Source: Collimonas humicola
GTDB lineage: Bacteria; Pseudomonadota; Gammaproteobacteria; Burkholderiales; Burkholderiaceae_D
DNA: 64,000 nt
Direction: 5' to 3'
NCBI RefSeq assembly: GCF_018304945.1
Contig: NZ_JAGQEE010000007.1
Coordinates: forward strand, 62,001 to 126,000
The position numbers were made by a program, and so were the translations under genes. This document shows, piece by piece, positions 60,258 through 64,000 of the stretch. How positions within the stretch are numbered: position 1 is the stretch's first letter; each line of letters starts with the position of its first letter. Under the pieces are notes generated by a model. That model was given only the letters and a program-made list of their open reading frames with translations, made no database searches and was not told the DNA's origin.

Positions 60258-61025
60258 ATGCAAATCGAAAACAATGTATTCCTGATTTCCGGCGGCGGTT
60301 CCGGCCTCGGCGCTGCCACTGCCGCCATGCTGGTGCAAGGCGGCGCCAAGGTGGTGATCGCCGACATCAACCAGGAGGCCGGCGCCGCGCTGGCGGCGCA
60401 GCTGGGCAGCAATGCCCGCTTTGTCGCGACCGACGTCTGCAGCGAAAGCAGCGCGCAGGCAGCCGTGGACACTGCAGTCAAGGTATTCGGCGGCCTGCAC
60501 GGCCTGATCAGCTGCGCCGGCGTGGCCCCTGCCAAGCGCATCGTCGGCAAGGAAGGCCCGCATGGGCTGGAAGACTTTACGCGGGTGGTGCAGATCAACC
60601 TGATCGGTACCTTCAACATGATGCGCCTGGCGGCTGATGCGATGAGCAAGGGCGAGCCGAATGCGGACGGCGAGCGCGGCGTGGTCATCAATACCGCTTC
60701 GGTGGCGGCCTTCGACGGCCAGATCGGCCAGGCGGCCTATGCTTCGTCCAAGGGCGGCGTGGTGGCGCTGACCCTGCCGGCGGCGCGCGAGCTGTCGCGC
60801 CACGGCATCCGCGTGATGACGATTGCGCCGGGCATCATGGAGACGCCGATGCTGCTGGGGATGCCGGCGGAAGTGCAGGAAGCGCTGGGGAAAATGGTGC
60901 CGTTCCCGCCGCGGCTGGGCAAGCCGGCGGAATTCTCGGCTTTGGTGAAGACCATCCTGGAGACGGTTTACCTGAACGGCGAAGTGATCCGCCTGGACGG
61001 CGGCATCCGCTTGGCGCCGAAGTGA
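60258..61025 (+). CDS. Short-chain dehydrogenase, 3-hydroxyacyl-CoA dehydrogenase type II-like
   Basis: This 255-residue SDR has cofactor motif [12 protein letters not shown], Asp in VIADINQ favouring NAD, the NTAS segment and YASSK catalytic pair. The C-terminal [14 protein letters not shown] and [15 protein letters not shown] segments are typical of the HSD17B10/HADH2 group. It likely oxidises a 3-hydroxyacyl-CoA (branched or short chain) made from the product of the upstream synthetase. It is co-transcribed with that gene. Confidence 0.92.
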   Translation: MQIENNVFLISGGGSGLGAATAAMLVQGGAKVVIADINQEAGAALAAQLGSNARFVATDVCSESSAQAAVDTAVKVFGGLHGLISCAGVAPAKRIVGKEGPHGLEDFTRVVQINLIGTFNMMRLAADAMSKGEPNADGERGVVINTASVAAFDGQIGQAAYASSKGGVVALTLPAARELSRHGIRVMTIAPGIMETPMLLGMPAEVQEALGKMVPFPPRLGKPAEFSALVKTILETVYLNGEVIRLDGGIRLAPK

Positions 61026-61034
61026 TTGCCTGAA

Positions 61035-61068
61035 GCGGGCCGGATCAGCCAAAGCTGGTCCGGCCTGC
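61035..61068. terminator. Bidirectional hairpin between the SDR and thioredoxin-like genes
   Basis: The arms at 61035-61049 and 61054-61068 form a 15-base stem with two G-U type pairs and a four-base loop (caaa). It lies in the 48-base gap between convergent genes. There is no long U-run, so it is a plausible but not certain terminator. Confidence 0.6.
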
Positions 61069-61073
61069 AATTC

Positions 61074-61526
61074 CTAGCGTTTTACAATTTCCTTGTTGAA
61101 GAAATCATAGATGCCGTTCTCGCCCATGCGGCGCGCATCGGCCAGCTCGCCAGCCTTGGTCGAGTAGATGATCTTGTTGTCCGGGCTGAGCAGCACTGCC
61201 GCCGGAATGCCTTTTTTGATCGGGTTGCCGTAAGACTGGGCAACGTCGAGATTCTTGTCGAAATTGCCGACATCGACCTTCACCAGAATGAATTTGCCGT
61301 CGATCAGGGCCGCGCTCTTGCCGTGCAGGGCCTTGTCCAGCTCGCGGCAATCGGTGCACCAGTTGGCGCCGAACACCAGGATCACCTGCTTCTGGCTGGC
61401 CTGCGCCTGGCTCAGGGCCTGGCTGACGTCGGCCTTGGCGTCGGCTTTTTCGTCGTAGGGCAGGTTGGCCGCCGACACTGCCTGCGCCAGCAGCAAACCC
61501 AGGCACAGTGCAAAGAATTTTTTCAT
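61074..61526 (-). CDS. Exported thioredoxin-family protein
   Basis: This 150-residue protein has a signal peptide (LCLGLLLAQAVSAA) and a thioredoxin-like domain. The redox motif is ANWCTDCREL (WCxDC), and a GIPAAVLLSPDNKIIYS segment includes the cis-Pro. The TDC variant is typical of periplasmic Thioredoxin_7/DUF255-like proteins rather than general thioredoxin. It probably reduces or protects periplasmic thiols; the partner is unknown. Confidence 0.9.
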   Translation of the reverse strand: MKKFFALCLGLLLAQAVSAANLPYDEKADAKADVSQALSQAQASQKQVILVFGANWCTDCRELDKALHGKSAALIDGKFILVKVDVGNFDKNLDVAQSYGNPIKKGIPAAVLLSPDNKIIYSTKAGELADARRMGENGIYDFFNKEIVKR

Positions 61527-61721
61527 GATGCGGTCCTCAATAGTTCCGAATGGTTTGGATAGGCATCCGCCAGCGGACGGATGCTTACGAATGCGGTTGT
61601 GTATCTGAGAGTATATTTCGTTTTGGCAATTGATGGCGCCATTCCGGTTTTTGGTGTCATTCGATATTGAACGATAGCACCTGCTTAGGATCAGAGTAAG
61701 CGCATTTAGCTGGAAAGCCCC

Positions 61722-63038
61722 GTGAGTCTGTCAAATTATGGCAAACTGCGGGCTGATTTTGGGAGCCTCGCATTGAGCATCATAAAAAACTTACCATTTG
61801 AGTGGCTGGTCGGCATCCGCTACACCCGTGCGGGCAAGCGCAGCGGCCGCAACAGCTTCATTTCCTTCATTTCCCTGATTTCGATGGCCGGCATAGCCCT
61901 TGGCGTCGCCGCGCTGATCGTAGTGCTGTCGGTGATGAACGGCTTCCAGAAGGATGTGCGCGACCGCATGCTGTCGGTGCTGGCGCATATCGAAGTGTTC
62001 GACGCTTCCGGCTCCATGCAGAACTGGGAAGAAGTGGCCAAGCAGGCCTTCAAGAACAAGGAAGTGATCGGCGCTGCCCCCTATGTCGATGCGCAAGCCA
62101 TGCTGGTGCGCGACAGTGTCCTGCGCGGCGTGGCGGTGCGCGGCGTCTTGCCGGCCGAGGAGCCGAAGGTGTCGGACGTCGCCAAGAAGGTCAAGCAAGG
62201 CAGTTTCAGCGACTTGAAGGCGGGCGAATTCAATATCGTGCTGGGGATCGAACTGGCGCATGCCTTGAGCGTCGGCATCGGCGACAAGGTGACGCTGATG
62301 GCGGCGCAGGGACAGGTGACGCCGGCCGGCGTGATTCCGCGCTTGCGGCAATTTACCGTGGCCGGGATTTTCGAGGCCGGCCATTTTGAATACGATTCGA
62401 CCCTGGCCTTCATCCACCTGGACGATGCGGAAAAGATGTTCCGCCAGGATTCGCCGTCCGGCGTGCGCCTGAAGGTGACCGACATGCTGGAAGCGCCGCA
62501 GATCGTGCGGCAGCTGGCGACCACGCTGCCGCCGAACCTGTACCTGCGCGACTGGACCCAGCAGAACAGCAACTGGTTCGCCGCGGTCAAGACCGAGAAA
62601 CGCATGATGTTCATCATCCTCACCCTGATCATCGCGGTGGCGGCGTTCAACCTGGTGTCGACGCTGGTGATGACGGTGACCGATAAGCAGGCTGACATCG
62701 CGATCCTGCGCACCCTGGGCGCATCGCCCGGTTCGATCATGAAGATTTTCATGATCCAGGGTGCGCTGGTGGGCTTGATCGGCACCGCCATTGGCGTCGG
62801 CGGCGGCGTGCTGATCGCCTTGAATATCGATGTCATCGTGCCGTTCATCGAAAACATGCTGCATGTGCAGTTCCTGCCGAAGAGCGTGTACGTGATCACC
62901 GAATTGCCGTCAGACCTGCGCTGGCCGGACGTCTGGACCATCGGCAGCGTCGCCGTGGTGCTGGCCTTCCTGGCGACCCTGTACCCGAGCTGGTGGGCCG
63001 CCCGGGTGAAACCTGCCGAGGCATTGCGTTATGAGTAA
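61722..63038 (+). CDS. lolC: Lipoprotein-releasing system transmembrane protein LolC/E
   Basis: This inner-membrane protein of about 438 residues has one N-terminal membrane segment ([22 protein letters not shown]), a large periplasmic domain, and three FtsX-type segments from about 305. [21 protein letters not shown] is the family's N-terminal signature, at residues 26-46. With LolD it releases outer-membrane lipoproteins to LolA. The frame starts at GTG 61722; a TTG at 61773 with GGGAG upstream would give the shorter N-terminus usual in LolC and may be the true start. It overlaps lolD by eight bases. Confidence 0.94.
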   Translation: MSLSNYGKLRADFGSLALSIIKNLPFEWLVGIRYTRAGKRSGRNSFISFISLISMAGIALGVAALIVVLSVMNGFQKDVRDRMLSVLAHIEVFDASGSMQNWEEVAKQAFKNKEVIGAAPYVDAQAMLVRDSVLRGVAVRGVLPAEEPKVSDVAKKVKQGSFSDLKAGEFNIVLGIELAHALSVGIGDKVTLMAAQGQVTPAGVIPRLRQFTVAGIFEAGHFEYDSTLAFIHLDDAEKMFRQDSPSGVRLKVTDMLEAPQIVRQLATTLPPNLYLRDWTQQNSNWFAAVKTEKRMMFIILTLIIAVAAFNLVSTLVMTVTDKQADIAILRTLGASPGSIMKIFMIQGALVGLIGTAIGVGGGVLIALNIDVIVPFIENMLHVQFLPKSVYVITELPSDLRWPDVWTIGSVAVVLAFLATLYPSWWAARVKPAEALRYE

Positions 63039-63750
63039 TACAATCAATACAAATAATCAAAACAATAATCCGGTGGTGCTTTCCTGCCGCGGCCTGGGCA
63101 AGACCTTTACCCAGGGCAGTTATTCGGTCAAGGTCTTGAACGGCATCGATATCGATGTCGTCAAGGGCGAGCAGGTTGCCATCGTCGGCGCTTCCGGTTC
63201 CGGCAAGTCAACCCTGCTGCATTTGCTGGGCGGCCTGGATGCGCCGACCGCCGGCAATGTCAGCTTGCTCGGCAAGGACTTCACCACGCTGGGCGAAAAG
63301 ACCCGCGGCGACCTGCGCAACAACGCGCTCGGTTTCGTCTACCAGTTCCATCATCTGCTGCCGGAATTTTCGGCGCTGGACAACGTCGCCATGCCGCTCA
63401 TGATCCGCCGCCTCAAGCGCAGCGATGCGCAGCAGCAGGCGCGCGAAATCCTGACGCGGGTCGGCCTGGGCGAGCGCGTGATCCACGTGCCGGGCGAGCT
63501 GTCCGGCGGCGAACGCCAGCGGGTGGCGCTGGCGCGGGCGCTGGTGACCAGGCCGGCCTGCGTGCTGGCCGATGAGCCGACCGGCAACCTGGACCGCGCC
63601 ACCGCGCAAATGACTTTCGATCTGATGCTGGAATTGTCGCAGACGCTCGGCACCGCTTTCGTTATCGTCACCCACGACATCGAACTGGCGCGCCGCTGCG
63701 GCCGCATCCTGCACCTGTCGGACCGTGGGCTGGAGCCGTATCAGGACTAG
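63031..63750 (+). CDS. lolD: Lipoprotein-releasing system ATPase LolD
   Basis: This 239-residue ABC ATPase has Walker [20 protein letters not shown], the Lol-specific [16 protein letters not shown] segment, signature [15 protein letters not shown] and Walker [12 protein letters not shown]. It has an Asn-rich N-terminus ([11 protein letters not shown]) not needed for the fold. It starts inside the lolC end and is followed by a strong terminator. Confidence 0.96.
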   Translation: MSNTINTNNQNNNPVVLSCRGLGKTFTQGSYSVKVLNGIDIDVVKGEQVAIVGASGSGKSTLLHLLGGLDAPTAGNVSLLGKDFTTLGEKTRGDLRNNALGFVYQFHHLLPEFSALDNVAMPLMIRRLKRSDAQQQAREILTRVGLGERVIHVPGELSGGERQRVALARALVTRPACVLADEPTGNLDRATAQMTFDLMLELSQTLGTAFVIVTHDIELARRCGRILHLSDRGLEPYQD

Positions 63751-63769
63751 GGCTTGTTAAGCGGAGGAA

Positions 63770-64000
63770 TCAGGAAGCCGGCGTCGCCAGATTGCCGGCT
63801 TCTTTGTTTTGCAGGCTGCCGAAAAACGGCGCGTACTGGCGCGTGAACTGGGCGCCGAAGACCGCGCCGGCGATCGCGATCACCGGGATCAGCATCGGCG
63901 CCATCGAGAACAGCGTGTAGAAGGCCAGCGCCGCGCCTTTGCTGCAGGAGCGCCGCTTGAACCATTCGTTCAAGGATGCCTGTAGCTCTACATGCCGAAG
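63770..64000 (-). pseudogene. YihY/BrkB-family membrane protein, C-terminally truncated, open at the window edge
   Basis: The frame is open at the right edge and ends with TGA at 63770-63772. The visible residues include NEWFKRR and GAALAFYTLFSMAPML, the N-terminal signature and first membrane segment of YihY/virulence factor BrkB proteins (usually about 280-400 residues). The protein then stops shortly after AVFGAQFTRQYAPFFG, so five of the expected six segments are missing. The lolD terminator lies inside its end. This looks like a remnant left by deletion or insertion next to lolD; a short functional protein is less likely. Confidence 0.65.
63774..63810 (+). terminator. Rho-independent terminator of lolCD
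   Basis: The 9-base perfect stem gaagccggc/gccggcttc (63774-63782 and 63794-63802) with an 11-base loop is followed by TTTGTTTT (63803-63810). It lies 24 bases after the lolD stop and overlaps the 3' end of the opposite YihY-like frame. Confidence 0.85.

Overview
The window is GC-rich, gene-dense chromosomal DNA from a betaproteobacterium. RecJ, LolCD, a two-domain MaeB malic enzyme, a YccA-type protein and a Pseudomonas-like set of glycine betaine genes together suggest the Burkholderiales, most likely Oxalobacteraceae (Collimonas-like). That placement is an inference from gene content and codon use, because there is no rRNA gene in the window. I see no tRNA, rRNA, CRISPR array, intact transposase or prophage.

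Layout. 0-4.8 kb: a partial DJ-1/PfpI gene, a GlxA-type AraC regulator, recJ with a coupled unknown gene, and a DinB-like protein. 4.8-9.2 kb: a Fur-boxed TonB receptor followed by two PstS-like periplasmic proteins. 9.3-11.5 kb: an aldo/keto reductase and a GbdR-like regulator. 11.9-23.2 kb: one tightly packed operon, glyA - M19-like protein - V4R protein - dgcA - dgcB - etfA - etfB - gbcA - gbcB. 23.2-23.6 kb: a block of duplicated palindromic repeats. 23.6-24.5 kb: an orphan betaine/choline binding protein. 24.5-29.2 kb: a MacAB-type efflux system with its outer-membrane factor. 29.5-31.6 kb: a cytosine deaminase-like enzyme and a TorF-like porin. 32.2-37.9 kb: a choline/betaine ABC transporter, a second GbdR-like regulator, a ChoX-like binding protein and formaldehyde dehydrogenase. 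37.9-46.6 kb: threonine aldolase, then leader peptide - sdaA - soxBDAG - folB-like. 46.7-48.5 kb: a lower-GC serine hydrolase and AT-rich spacer. 48.5-64 kb: maeB, a LexA-boxed FAN1 nuclease/XPD-type helicase operon, housekeeping genes, an acyl-CoA synthetase/SDR pair, lolCD and a YihY fragment.

How the genes work together. Quaternary amines enter through the ABC transporter and its two binding proteins. Glycine betaine is demethylated by GbcAB to dimethylglycine, by DgcAB (with the EtfAB-like pair) to sarcosine, and by SoxBDAG to glycine. GlyA condenses glycine with a methylene-THF unit to serine, and SdaA deaminates serine to pyruvate. Released formaldehyde is handled by FdhA or captured on folate, and MaeB and threonine aldolase connect to central metabolism. 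The choline-oxidising genes betAB and the formyl-THF hydrolase purU are not in the window.

The most notable points are: a candidate SOS-controlled crosslink-repair operon in which a FAN1 homologue is coupled to an XPD-like helicase with its own N-terminal PD-(D/E)XK nuclease domain; a 16-residue leader peptide with a strong ribosome binding site coupled to sdaA; Fur-linked PstS-like proteins behind a siderophore receptor; a family of GGGGTCAGAGT palindromes, two copies of which sit in a tandem duplication of the gbcB tail; and degenerate metal or cluster ligands in the M19-like protein and in DgcA.
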